This document shows positions 30,752 through 42,373 of a stretch of DNA of 64,000 nucleotides, one piece after another. The DNA is taken from NCBI GenBank assembly GCA_004369045.1, contig ML213518.1:26690-90689 (forward strand), written 5' to 3'. The position numbers and the translations under genes were made by a program. Origin of the DNA: Heliocybe sulcata (lineage: Eukaryota; Basidiomycota; Agaricomycetes; Gloeophyllales; Gloeophyllaceae). Each line of letters starts with the position of its first letter. Position 1 is the first letter of the stretch. The notes under the pieces were generated by a model. It was not told where the DNA came from and did no database searches. It was given only the letters and a program-made list of their open reading frames with translations.

Positions 30752-32257
30752 CTACATGCGTCTAAGTCGCAGGGAAGCACGGCGTACTTTACGGATGCGA
30801 GTGTCTCTGTGGCTCGCTATAGCTTCCGCGTCTTCGTGACCCGGTTCTGTAGTCCGGTTCATCCTCCATCCTGTCCTGGAGTTTAACGTCGACATCATCG
30901 AGTTGGTGTAGAGCTTCGACAGCGGGAAATTGAATCCAAGGTGTCTGCGAGCCCATCGGCAGCGAACGAGGATATAGGGTGATGGTGTGCTTACATTCCG
31001 GATGACTGGCGAGATGGATGTGTTAGAGGAAGTACTGAGTGGGCGGGTTCGACTTACATCCGCCGCAAAGAACCCAGCGTCAAAGAGCGCGACTACACAT
31101 GTTAGCATTCCCGTCTGCACGGTCACTAGAAGGAAATCAGTGTCATACTCGTGGATCTGCTGGACACGTACATCTAATAATTTTGTTAACGATGTCATCA
31201 GTGGCAGGAAAGCCCGTTCTATGCCTTCGCTGTTGAGATTTTTAGAGTCAGAATGCGTGAGATAGTGGAAATCAATCCTTACCAAATGCCATGTGAGGAC
31301 AGCCGTTATGAGGATATCGCCGACGGCGTTGGCAATAAGCCAGACGACCACAACTGGTTCGAACCTCTGGAACTCGACAAACTTGGGCACAAACTTGATA
31401 GCGATTGCGGTTCCTATACCGCCGCCTTGAAACATATGGTCAGAAGCAGTTATAGAGTACCGGACACTAGGAACGCACAGACGCCAGCAAAGGCAGCGAC
31501 AATCACAATAGCTACAAGCCAATTATTGTTGGTGAGCACTTTGATCCTCCAGGCGAAGAATAATTGAACGAGGCTCGCGATAATGCCCTGTAGGTGCTGT
31601 CAGCTAGTCTGCTGTGGTGGCAGTGAGTCGTGCACATACGGTGAGAGCGGGATCTACGACCACAGTGGGGAGTTCCAGTCAGTGTCAGACGGGCTACTAA
31701 TAAATGAACGCATCGCACCTGTTGCAAAGACTTCGCGAGAATAATACATCAGGAAACAATATTGATGGGTATCATTCCTGGTACTCACTCCAGTTGGCTC
31801 TGGCAATAAATTCAGCGTCACCTTAAGGCTCGTTCAGTTGAGAAGGCATAATATCACCGAAGACCCGCGACATACCGAAATGTAGGATAACAAACTGATA
31901 CATCCAAATGCAATCAAAGATGGAATTGACGGTATCTGCAAGAAATAGTACGGCGACCTGCCATTGAACAGGTTAGTAGCGAGCTAGGTCCTAGGCTTGT
32001 ATGACCTTACGTATACTTTCATCCACGTTCTGTCGCTAAGTGGCCAGAGTCAGACATGACAGCGTTTTAATGCGAAAAGACTTACTGCGGGAACGAGTGG
32101 AAGTAAAGGAATGTCTGGGTGATCATTATGCCGTAGAGAAGAATATTAAAGAATAGCCCAATCAGAGCAGGGCCATGGCTAAGGTAGTAGAGATTACTAG
32201 GTGGACTCGGTAAAGCAAGATTGCGACGACTCACGCGATTGATGCTGGACTACCCAT
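30752..32257 (-). CDS. DUF6534 multi-pass membrane protein, 13 exons
   Basis: Minus-strand exons run from ATG 32257 (MGSPASIA) through 32178-32086, 32035-32011, 31957-31876, 31821-31789, 31730-31719, 31653-31640, 31587-31461, 31413-31283, 31229-31172, 31125-31058, 31005-30995 and 30944-30752; about 289 aa. Recognisable family segments: GPALIGLFFNILLYGIMITQ, FPHDRTWMKVYVAVLFLADT, FATDPALTGIIASLVQLFFA, TAIAIKFVPKF, VVWLIANAVGDILITAVLTW, HRTGFPATDDIVNKIIRLTV and FPLSKLYTNSMMSTLNSRTG. This is the mushroom DUF6534 family, seven helices and unknown function. Three exons are only 11-14 nt. An acceptor 12 nt upstream of the one chosen for exon 9 would add four residues. Confidence 0.82.
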
Positions 32258-32606
32258 GCTGGATTTGCAGTTGAAGGCGGATTGAGAGACCTCGTACGGT
32301 AGACAACAATAGGCTCTGCCTGCCTGGGGAATTTAAAGTCTGCAATATTGCCGGTAACGCCTTGACGGAGAAAGGATGTCACCGGGCTTGTGGGGTTAGA
32401 ATTGGGGTTAGTACTATTTTCCTGAGAAAACAAGACGGGGAGCGCAAAACGAACGACGGCGTCGGGGTTAGTGCATGGATACGGATTCAGACTGCTGCGT
32501 TACTGATCCTGTCCCAATAGTATCGGCAATGACGTTCAGCAAGGCTAAGCCGCGGTTGGGCTATCTTGCGACGTACCCATCACGTACCAATGGAAATGGC
32601 CATATC

Positions 32607-32636
32607 GCGATTGTGCGTACGGCGATTGTGCGTACG
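32607..32636. repeat. Tandem 15-bp repeat, two copies
   Basis: GCGATTGTGCGTACG occurs twice in direct succession in the intergenic region upstream of the DUF6534 gene. Confidence 0.6.
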
Positions 32637-32639
32637 GCC

Positions 32640-33925
32640 CTGCAGGTTAGGCGAGGCGGATTCTGGTATCTCCCTCGAGCATGATGCGCCTACATGCGGG
32701 AGCCCAAGCTAGACCTAAATTACTAGGCTGCTTCGGGTATGGCGGTCTCCTAGAAGTATCCAGCTACGCCGTACGGTGTACTACCCGATCTATGATAGAG
32801 CGTCTACGGCATGATACGGACTGCCACATCTCGAGGGTAAATTTGTTGGGCAACCGGAGCGCTCGGAGAGGATCAGCAGGGATATTGCAGGAATCGACGC
32901 AAACCCAAACAGTTAGTTGGTTGGGCACAGCGGACGCCTGAAGACAGTCTACGAAGAACAATAGACCCGGCCAAGACCCAACACATTCATGTGCCAGAAT
33001 ACTTGCGTATGGCGACACATTAGCGAGGATGGCAAGGTAGTGGCAAACGCGAACGCCGTAAATACAAGCTCCTTAATTACATCAGCAACAAAGCTCCTGC
33101 TAGCCTTCAAGTCGAACTTTCATGCATTCAACAGTTACTAGTATCCAGCGTAACCCCGAGATCTACTAGAGCGCGCACAACGCTGAGCATCCGACCATCC
33201 AATGCCTTCAGATCTCAGTCGAATTATAGGCGGCGGACGCGGGCATGTGACATCAACAATACTCGACTTCCTGCTCGCATAAAGGATATTGCTACAACCA
33301 GCTGGTGGAGCAACTGGTTCTAGTCTCCGCGTCTCCGCAAAACATAAATGGCTTGTCAGAGTGTGCTAAGCAACGTAAAAGGCTACTGATACAACCCCGC
33401 CCATCTCGGGTGTTCTGGTACCGTACACTGAAGGTCCCCTTCCAAGATAACGGCGATCTCGGCAATGCATCACATTGAGGGCTATCATCACGCGGTATAG
33501 GACAGGTATTCGCCGTCAGGGACCTACGTACGTTCCTGTATCTGAATCTCGAGCGACTAAGAAACCTGTCCGCTCTACAGCCTTGCCCTCACCCCATTTC
33601 AAGTCGTGGCCGCACTTTATGCTCCGAGCTCACCCACAAACGTCATCTGTGGGCGTTAGCTGATGGGTCGATAAGCAAGTCGGTACGAGAGACTTTCCGA
33701 ATGTGAAGTCTAACGGAACCGTCAATTTTAGGAGTCTGCTTCTCTACCCGTACCTGCGTTCTCTAGCTACCAGAATCGCAGTTTATGCCCTAGGTGCATA
33801 GCGGCCAACCCCCTCGTGGCTGACGGCGATGTTCCTCCCGTTTCTCATGTGATACCAAGGACTTACTAGAGAAAGGGTCCATACAAGTGTGAGCCAACGT
33901 CCTTATCCTGCCAGTAAGTTACCGG
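32640..33925. other. Intergenic; no gene recognised
   Basis: No frame above 90 codons with recognisable content. The right end carries the promoter of the GMC gene. Confidence 0.4.
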
Positions 33926-33930
33926 GTTGG

Positions 33931-33938
33931 TATAAGAG
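33931..33938 (+). promoter_or_regulatory. TATA box of the GMC oxidoreductase gene
   Basis: TATAAGAG 73 bp upstream of the ATG. Confidence 0.5.
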
Positions 33939-34003
33939 ACCAGGGGAGTAGCGACCTATATTGTCTTCATTCCTCACAGCAGCAAGTACGCACATATCTG
34001 AAG

Positions 34004-37000
34004 ATGGTGGCTAAACTAGAAGACGTCACAGGAAAGGCCTTCGACTTCATCATCGTTGGTGAGTGTCCAACTGTGGCGTATACAACTAGTACACTCACTG
34101 TCGCCTAGGCGGAGGGGTAATACTTATTGCCGACTCGATGCATCTTATTTCCTGACTGCATATCAGACTTCAGGTTTGTGTATTGCGGCGAGACTGACGG
34201 AGGATCCCGCGGTATCCGTGCTCGTTCTTGAAGCCGGTAATGCAAACCTGAACGACCCATTCTTGTGTAGATGAACTCCTCTCCTCTCGCATAGGCATAT
34301 TTATTAACTTACGGAATAGTGCGTCCTGCATCTTGGGGAAGCCATTTCGGAATCCCGGCTTATGACTGGGCATTCAAGACGGTGAGTTTGATCCCGTCGA
34401 AGCTTATATCTTATACCGAGCATTGTTGCAGACGCCTCAAAAGCACTGCAACAACAACGAGTTCATCTGGAATCGGTGAGCGAGTGACATAACTCTCTGC
34501 GTCCAGCCATCTGAAAGTTCCCAAGGGGCAAAGGCCTAGGCGGAAGCTCTGGCATTAATTTCATGTGCTGGACGAAGCCTCCTGCAGAAGAAATCAACGG
34601 TAAGTCAGTCTCACGGGGCCAGCTACTGATGCTTACCTCCAGAAAGACATCGAAAGACTGGGTAACCCGGGATGGAACTGGGAGAACTATGAGGCATACT
34701 GTCACAAGACCGAAACGTATGAATCATCTATCCTTATCATGATAATGGCGCTGCTGATAATTCTCTCGGTGTAGCTGCGTATACCCTACTCCTGAGATAG
34801 TGACAAAGCACGGGCTACGTATCGAAGGCTGGCACAAAGGTTCCACAGGTGACTGACTCCTCCAACCATCACTAAGAGACTGGTCTGAAATTGTAGAAGG
34901 TCCTCTGACGACCGCGTTCCCCACCAAAATCAACGCCGCGGAGCTTCAGATCCAGAAGGTGTGCCTTCATGTATCAGCCCATCTACAGGCATACGCTTAC
35001 CGCGCTGTAGACCTTGCTCAACCTGGGGCTGCCGATCGCTAAAAATCCCGTGCGTATTCTTCCTTATATCTGCGCGTAACTAGGACTGACCATTCCTCGT
35101 CAGCTTGGTGGTGACGTATGCCGATTCTTCCTTGGACTTTGAATGATGCGTTGTCTAATTGAGTCGATAGCCGACCGGCGTCTTCTTTGGGACAAACACT
35201 ATTGACCCGAAGACTTCTACCCGTACCTACGCCGTGACGGTAAGGTTGTCGCCCTGTAGTCCACATTATTCTGAAGAGAGGGTAGGCATACTACGACCCG
35301 AATGTCAATCGACCCAATCTCTCCGTTCTTGTGCAAGCGTCCGTGCACAAGCTCGAGACCGCTACGGATAGCAATGGTCTCGTAGTCGCGACGGGCGTCG
35401 AGTTCGCATACGGTAACCGGACCTACACTGTCAACGCTAAGAAGGAAGTTGTGCTATGTGCTGGGTGAGTACTCTTGACACGCATAAGAGAGGGACAGAA
35501 CTCATGAGCGGCGATAAATTCAGGGGCCTCAAGTCCTCTCAGCTTCTGGAGCTCTCCGGTATCGGTAACCCGACACTGTTAAAGAGCCTTGATATTCCGG
35601 TGGTCTTGCCTCTTCCCACAGTCGGCGAAAATGTGCAGGAGCATTGCTTCATCGGTATCTCATGGGGTAATAACGTTCTTCGACCCTGCGCGCCGTCTCT
35701 AATGATGTCTCCTAGAGATTCGGGAGGATGTAACCTTTGATACTATCGATATCTTGCGTGATCCGAAGGCGATGGCGGAGCAAATCGAGCTTCAGTAAGC
35801 TAGCTGTTAACCACTCATTTCATAGTCAAGGCTGAAGGTGAAATAGCGCGAAGGGCGAGGGCCTCTACACCTTGGGAATGGTCGGCTTCACCTTCGTGCC
35901 TCTTCAGATGCTGTCCAAACGAGCCGATGAGATTCATGAAGCGGCCAAAGAGAAGATTGAGAACAATGCATCGAAATATTCTCCGCAGTTGCGTGAGCAA
36001 TACAAGATTCAGCTGGAGCGACTGGAAAAGGGTGCACCTGGATGCGAGTTCATCTCCTTCCCTGGCTTCCTGTCTCGTCCGAGTATGTCTTTGCGCAGAT
36101 TTGAGAGTGCAGATTAGCTCATCTACGTCCGCCATTAGACCCTCCCAAGCCTGGGAAGAGGTACCTGACGATACTTGCTTTGATGAACCACTTCTTCTCG
36201 AGAGGGACGATTGTAGGCTCATCTAAATATTCTCTTGCCAAACAGTCCCTTACAGTTGCCCTTTAGCACGTCAAGGCGAAGGACCCCGAAGAGGACCCCG
36301 AGTTTGACCCTCACTACCTCGAGGAAGAAATTGGTAATCCGACAATCGTACTCTGACGAGTTCGTCGCTGACCAGCAGCATCCTAGACCTACAGACATTC
36401 GTTGAAACGGTCAAGTTTGCTCGCGGACTTGGGAAGACGGTGCCCTTCAAGGACCTTGTTGGTAAGCTTCCAGTGCATCCCCCACGAGGACGCCGCAATA
36501 GTGATTCCGTGCCATTTCAGTGGACGAGGTCAACCCTGGACCGGAAGTCACTACGGATGAAGAGATCGCAGGTAACATCGCCTCATCTCTCCATATGTCC
36601 AATACTGAGAAAGATGATTTGATGTAGACTGGTTGAAGTCCTACATGACAACTACCTATCGTGAGCACTAGACCTGGGCGAGAAGGCATTCGTCAGGTAT
36701 AACTAACCACTATCGAGCAGACACTATCGGAGCGTGCTCCATGCTCCCACAGGACAAAGGAGGGGTCGTGGATCCAAAGCTCAAGGTCTGTTGACTCGAT
36801 CTTTCCATGACTTCTTCAGCTCGCTCATATCATATCGCTCGGTCAGGTCTATGGTACGAGCAACATCCGCGTAGCTGATCTTTCAGTGGTTCCCCTCCAC
36901 TTTGCTTCACACACACAAGGTATTCCAAATCCATTCCATTATCTCAGCGAACGGTACTGACTGGTCATCCTAGCTACAACCTATGTCATTGGGGAGCAAG

Positions 37001-37083
37001 GTGTGTGATACTGTTCTGACATGTCTTGCCGATGCTAATGTGATGTATCTGAAGCTGCCAATATCATCAAGGGTGCTATATGA
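34004..37083 (+). CDS. GMC (FAD-dependent) oxidoreductase, 25 exons
   Basis: An FAD flavoprotein of the glucose-methanol-choline family, which oxidises alcohols or related substrates with O2 or other acceptors. The 25 exons (first 34004-34058, last 37055-37083) join in phase to 599 aa. Key parts: the Rossmann FDFIIVGGGTSGLCIAARL split over three exons; VLVLEAGNANLNDP; the GMC signature 1 region GKGLGGSSGINFMCW; signature 2 region GGLKSSQLLELSGIGNP; and the C-terminal active-site segment PLHFASHTQATTYVIGEQAA with the conserved His. No signal peptide is visible at MVAKLEDVTGK, so it is probably intracellular, unlike secreted aryl-alcohol oxidases. Microexons of 8 nt (34109-34116) and 12 nt (35105-35116) are needed for the conserved motifs. 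The gene appears intact. Neighbours on the right are other small-molecule enzymes. Confidence 0.88.
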
Positions 37084-37629
37084 ACTACTTACGACTGGGA
37101 TTGTGAGCTCAACTCACCTACTCGAGACAATTGAGCTTTGCGCCCGGGCCACCTTGAGTAACGCATCCAAGCTTCTGCACTTTTCTTTGCTTGTTTAGGA
37201 TTAGATCACACACTTTTACCAATGATTGGATAGTCTTTTAGTAAGCGCTCATCTCTATCGCAAGAGGCTGAGATGCCATGAATCAAAAGTGTGGACTCGC
37301 CGACAGAGGCGACGCGTAACAGTCACGTGACCGGCATGCCAAGCCATATCAGGCATTACGCTCTGGGCGGCGGCAGCCCGAGCTGTTCTATTCTTTGCCT
37401 CTCTCGCTTTGTGGTCTGCACACATTGTTCTTGCAGTGCCAGGCTCAGACTTCATTGCTGCGACGGTTTACTTAGTCTGGATAAGCCCCCAATATTGCGT
37501 TCTGCTGATCCTAAGTACGTGATTCTTGAGACAGTCACACGCTCTAGTCATATGCGCCGGGAAGTTCTATGCAGGAGACATAAACTGCCGCGTTGATGAT
37601 GCAACTACGTCTGACGGTGAACTTACGTT
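37084..37629. other. Intergenic; no gene recognised
   Basis: 3' flank of the GMC gene and promoter of the epoxide hydrolase; GTCACGTGAC is at about 37320. Nothing else seen. Confidence 0.4.
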
Positions 37630-39231
37630 ATGTCTGAGAGACCGTTCAAAATCTCTGTCGCCGACTCTGAACTCGACTTCCTGCGTGCAAAACTCGAGGT
37701 CACTCGGCTGCCTGACGAGCTAGATGAAGCCGGGTGGGCCTACGGCGTGCCTCTGGCGGACGTGCATCGCTTGCTTGAACGATGGAGGAGGGGCTACGAT
37801 TGGCGGAAATACGAGGCGGAACTGAATGAGCTTCCGCAATTCACGAGGGACATCGAGGTCGACGGGTTTGGGACGCTGAGCGTGCATTGCTTGCATCAGA
37901 GAAGTGACGTGAATACCGCTGTTCCGCTATTCTTCTGCCATGGCTGTACGTCTCAGCAGATGGGTCCAGTCATGAGACGTAACTAACGGTATGCCGTAGG
38001 GCCTGGAAGTTTCATTGAGGCTCGGAAGATCCTACCTCTTCTAAATGAGGTGTTGCCGGAGCATCCCAGCTTCCATGTCGTGGCTCTAGGACTACCAGGA
38101 TATGGCTTCTCACAGGGGGTAAAACATAAAGGATTCACGATGGCGCAGTATGCGGAGGTGCGTGTTACTCCGCTTGTTGGTGTACAGGGTCCCCGAGTAA
38201 GCATCATGCAGGTCGGACATAAGTTAATGTTAGCACTCGGATACAAGGAATATGGTCCGCAAAAGTCTCACTCCCGAACATTGACCTTCTTAGTCATTTT
38301 GTATATTTAGTGACCCAAGCCGGAGATTGGGGGCATTTTGTGAGCCCCGCACATCAACCGGCGACTTATACAACTAAGGGAATCATGCTTGCCCCAGGTT
38401 ACCCGCAAAATGGCGTCCATGTATGGCAAGAACCATGACAAGGCCTGGCATACAAACTTCACCATGTGGGTAATCTCTGTATCCTTGCGCTTGCAGCCTA
38501 CTCATCTCTATCGACCCTCAACCTGTCTGAAATACACAGTTCTGACATCCCAAAGCTACAAATGAACCCCATTCTCTTTGCTGAATTGCTCCTCCATGCC
38601 TTTATGCCCTTTAGCCCCTACTCCCCTTCTGAGCGCAAGGGCCTCGAGCGGTCGAAGTGGTTCATGGATAACGGTGCCGGCTACTACCTCGAACAATCAA
38701 CTCAGCCTCAGACCCTGGGCTATGGGCTTACGGACTCACCGATTGGATTGCTTGCTTGGATATACGATCGACTGGTAACCTGGACCGATAAGTATCCCTG
38801 GGATGACGATGAAGGTGCATAATTGCAACTTCATTAGTTATATATTGTGTCCATGACTGACTGAATACGTGCATGGTAGTCCTGACATGGGTCTCGATAT
38901 ACTGGTTCTCTCGGGCAGGTCCGGCGAGCTCGTTGCGGATATACTACGAGTTCGAGAAGGCCGGCGACCGCGAGCTCCCCAAGGTGACCGGCGTGCCGAT
39001 GGGTGTCTCGTACTTCCCGGCTGAAGCGTGCATAGCGCCCAGATCGTGCGTCTCCTCCACCACCTCACATTATGATTTCTAACCTTCGACGACAACTCTG
39101 CACTTGATTTGACTGGCGCCAGGTGGATGAGGACGCTCGTGGGCGATGTGGTGTACGAGTCCCAGCATGAGAGCGGTGGACACTTTGCTGCTTACGAGAA
39201 GCCAGAGGAGCTGGTATGCGACTTGAGGTAG
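37630..39231 (+). CDS. Epoxide hydrolase (EHN domain plus alpha/beta hydrolase), early stop at the C-terminus
   Basis: It would hydrate epoxides to vicinal diols. Exons: 37630-37945, 38000-38157, 38212-38254, 38311-38339, 38398-38465, 38540-38814, 38880-39045, 39123-39231; 387 aa. N-terminal domain: [20 protein letters not shown] and [14 protein letters not shown]. The oxyanion motif HGWPGSF is split by intron 1; the nucleophile is [12 protein letters not shown] (Asp); lid and tail include [16 protein letters not shown] and [10 protein letters not shown]; the catalytic His is in [14 protein letters not shown]. Reading ends at a TAG (39229-39231) after CDLR, but the next codons in frame spell MFGKGGPAFGVVPG, the usual end of this family, before a TGA. 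About 20 residues are therefore lost through one stop codon. The catalytic residues are upstream, so activity could survive. Confidence 0.85.
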
Positions 39232-39671
39232 ATGTTTGGCAAGGGTGGGCCGGCGTTTGGTGTGGTCCCTGGATTGACTGGTTTTGCTTCTTGAAATTCA
39301 CCGGGTTCGCAGAATTAAACCAAGAGTCGAAAGTGAGTGGATCGTCTGTGCGTCCTGGTACCAGAAACGGAACCTATGTGCACGCTAGGAATGCGACTAC
39401 GCTTCCTCAAATGAATCCTGATCGTTCTCACTGACTTGCGGATTTCGCGCCAGGGCAATGTCTGCAGTCGTATGGTTCAACAGGGCGAGTAGAATATGGT
39501 CTGGCAAAATGAGCTGGACAAAGCCTGTGCACAGTGATCACAACCAGTCTCGCGCACAGACTTCAGGTCGCCAGTGGCAGGTTGCTTGCGACGGAAACGG
39601 TAGGTACATTCACCAAGCCGAAGGCTCGATTCTGATTCACAATGTATTCCGAGCCGGATGAAGTCGGGCGC

Positions 39672-41303
39672 CTATGGATAGGCCAGGCTAATCCCTTGAG
39701 CACGGATCTTCGCCAGATAAACCGATGTCTCATCAAGGATGACAAGTCTCCCCGGGCCTGCGAATACCATTTGCGCCGAAGTAGAATTCAGGAAGAATTT
39801 GCCAATCAGCGTTCCTTCTGGGTTCCACACCTGTTTTGGGGGGTCTCGTCAGGTTTTAAGAGTGTTGTCAAGAGAATGCAGCAACGCACCGAAACACCCT
39901 CTCCAGTTCCAGAGTATACGTTACCAAGGGAGTCGACCTGAATGCCATCCGGGATGCCAGCGTCAGCGTAAGCAAATACGCGACGGTTCGTGAAGGCCTG
40001 TGTAAGAGGCTCGATGTCAAACGCGTATCTGTTGGAGCGGTAATCAGTCTGATCTGTCACCAAACCAATGCACCGAATGCAATGCCACTCAACATGGTAG
40101 CGGGGAGTGTCTGGTCGGAGCCTCCGGAAACCTCTAACGCTCCAGTATCTGAGCTATCGGACAATGCTTAGACGAGATCGTATCCTTGGAAGTATGAAGC
40201 GGACGTACACGTATGCAACCGTCTCCGAAGGATCGAACGCGATCCCATTGCAGGCCTTGAAACTGTCTGCAACGACCTTCACTGCACCAGTTTCAGGGTT
40301 GTATCTGTAGACCTGTGAAGGCATCTCAGGAGGGGGCCTGATTTGGAGAAGATACCCATAGCTAGTGTATGTCGACAGTCAAATCGCCATGCAGCGGGTC
40401 ACAATATAAGATTGCTTACGGTGGGTCCGTAAAAAAGATGTTGCCGCTAGCCCGGTGGACTTTGACATCGTCCAAAGAATTGAATTGACGGCCAAAATAG
40501 TTATCCAGCAGAACCGTGGCGTTGTATGGAGGACTGGGGTTCACTGTGACCAGGTTGGGTGGCAATGTCCCCCGCCCAGAGTTCACAAGAAGCAGGTTTC
40601 CGCGGTATGGCCCAGTGCCGCCGTTGGTCATTTGGACCATGTGAGGCAACCGAAGCTTCGGATAGAGTTAAGTCTGCATATACGCGAATGGTGAGGAGAT
40701 GCTCACCGTAGTGATTGTAGCATTGACATTGACTGGGCTACCGCCTGCTGCGTCGATGGCATCTTTGACCTCTTTCATACTGATCTTACTGACGACGCTG
40801 TTGTTATTCGAGCCATCATAACCCAGCTCTCCTCTATAGGTTCCATCGACATCGGAGAAGAAGACCTCATCCGTATCCGCAACGTATATGGGTGCCTCGT
40901 GTGCGAAGGCAAACTGTGGATTGTAGGCGATACACTGGATGGATGGGGTGTTCCCAAGGACTTTGGTGACGAAAGACGGATCGAAGATCTGGAAGAATGG
41001 TGCCATCGTGTCCGTGGGATTGAAGTAACTCGTGAAAGAATCGTTTCTGAAGGTCGCGTTCTCCCCTAGGGCAGCGAAAGAGAAAGGGTCTAGGTACTGG
41101 TGACAGGCGATACCAGATACGAGGAGAGGTCAGCAGACTAATACACCTCGGATACGCGATGAACATACCACAGACTGAGGAGGTAGCGGAAATGGAAATT
41201 TCCGGTGTTTCTTGACGGTGGCAGCGGCGACCTCAGCTAAGACTATAAGCCCGACAAGCGCAAAAGCCATAACAGTTGATGCTAGCTTTGCCTTGACCGA
41301 CAT
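39672..41303 (-). CDS. Secreted SMP-30/gluconolactonase-like beta-propeller, lactonase type
   Basis: Minus-strand exons: 41303-41169, 41096-40707, 40655-40420, then four more to 39672; about 423 aa. The N-terminus MSVKAKLASTVMAFALVGLI is a signal peptide. The propeller segments include IYVADTDEVFFSDVDG, MVQMTNGGTGPYRGNLLLVN, FNSLDDVKVHRASGNIFFTD, ACNGIAFDPS, YAFDIEPLTQAFTNRRVF and AGIPDGIQVDSLGNVYSG, matching SMP-30/gluconolactonase-like lactonohydrolases. The metal-site residues typical of the family (N in FNSLDD and ACNGI, D in GIPDGI) are visible. It probably opens a lactone outside the cell. Convergent with the epoxide hydrolase gene; the gap between stops is about 440 bp. Confidence 0.83.
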
Positions 41304-42373
41304 GTTGAAGTCCAGATGAGACTTGGATTCTAACCAGAACTCGCTAGGTCAACGGCTGGCGGTATAGGTACCTGTGTCTTCATCCTTATATTCGCGTCGC
41401 CCTAAGATGTACGGCAACAGGAGAGATGTGGTAATCGGAGCTACTGTGCGCGGCCGTCCTGTTTGAAGTGGTTTTGTCGTGTACCTGACACTTAAGATAG
41501 ACCGTCTCTCCTGCTGAGAAAGGCATAAACCAGCAAGATAGGATAGTCCTCTCTGGCCGTCGAGACAAATACTCTGTCGAATGAGAAATGTCCGTTAATG
41601 GCGGATCCCGTCAGGACGGCGGAGAAAATCGAGCCCTTGCAGTCTGATATGCTACGGCCAGGAGGACACTGGGGACGTTTAGCATCGTATCCAAGCTCAT
41701 GAGACTCCTTAGGCTTAAACTTCGCCTGAATTCCGAATAACCAGAAAAGACGCTAGGAAAGCCAAGCAGTAGCCTGCAACTATTCAATGCGGTCTTCATC
41801 TAAGGGAGCTCTTCGCAAGTATACGGTAAAGATGCCTCCTGAACACTTGAGCCGGAAGCAGATCGCTAGTTTGCATGACCAGAAGCAGGAACCACGGCGG
41901 AACCTTGATCAAGTAGAACGTAATGAAAAGACGTTCGTAGAATACCGTCAAGGCGAACTGGTAGAGACTAGTAGTCGGCCTCAACAGGAGCACTGAGTAA
42001 GAATTTTAAAGAGCCAGGCGAGGATGTGCTTCAGACGTACCCAGCAAACCGGCTTTCGCATGGCTGCTCCCGTATCTCACGAGATTGCAAGCTTCAAGCT
42101 TGATACTTAAAGCTTAAGCTTAAGCTCCTGATGTTCCCGCCGTTCCCTAATACTGTTCCAGGAGACATAGGACGAAGGCAAGCTTGTAAATTGATTGTGG
42201 CGGCTATTGAGTTAGCTATGAGCAAACAAATGACATCGCTGAAGTGGCTTTGTCAGTTCTCTTCAAGCCACGGCCATGAATAATATCACTCGGAGTATGG
42301 ATTGCTTTTTCAACCCTTTTGCTTGCTACACAGCCGACTATCCGACTACAAAATTATACACCAAAATCCCCAA
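41304..42373. other. Intergenic; no gene recognised
   Basis: Divergent promoter region between the lactonase (minus) and the PRISE-like gene (plus). A cluster of AAGCTT/CTTAAG palindromes lies at about 42089-42125. No protein recognised. Confidence 0.4.

Noticed and set aside
42085-42125. Cluster of AAGCTT and CTTAAG palindromes
   Set aside because: Short, AT-rich and partly overlapping; no sign of an element or a larger inverted repeat.
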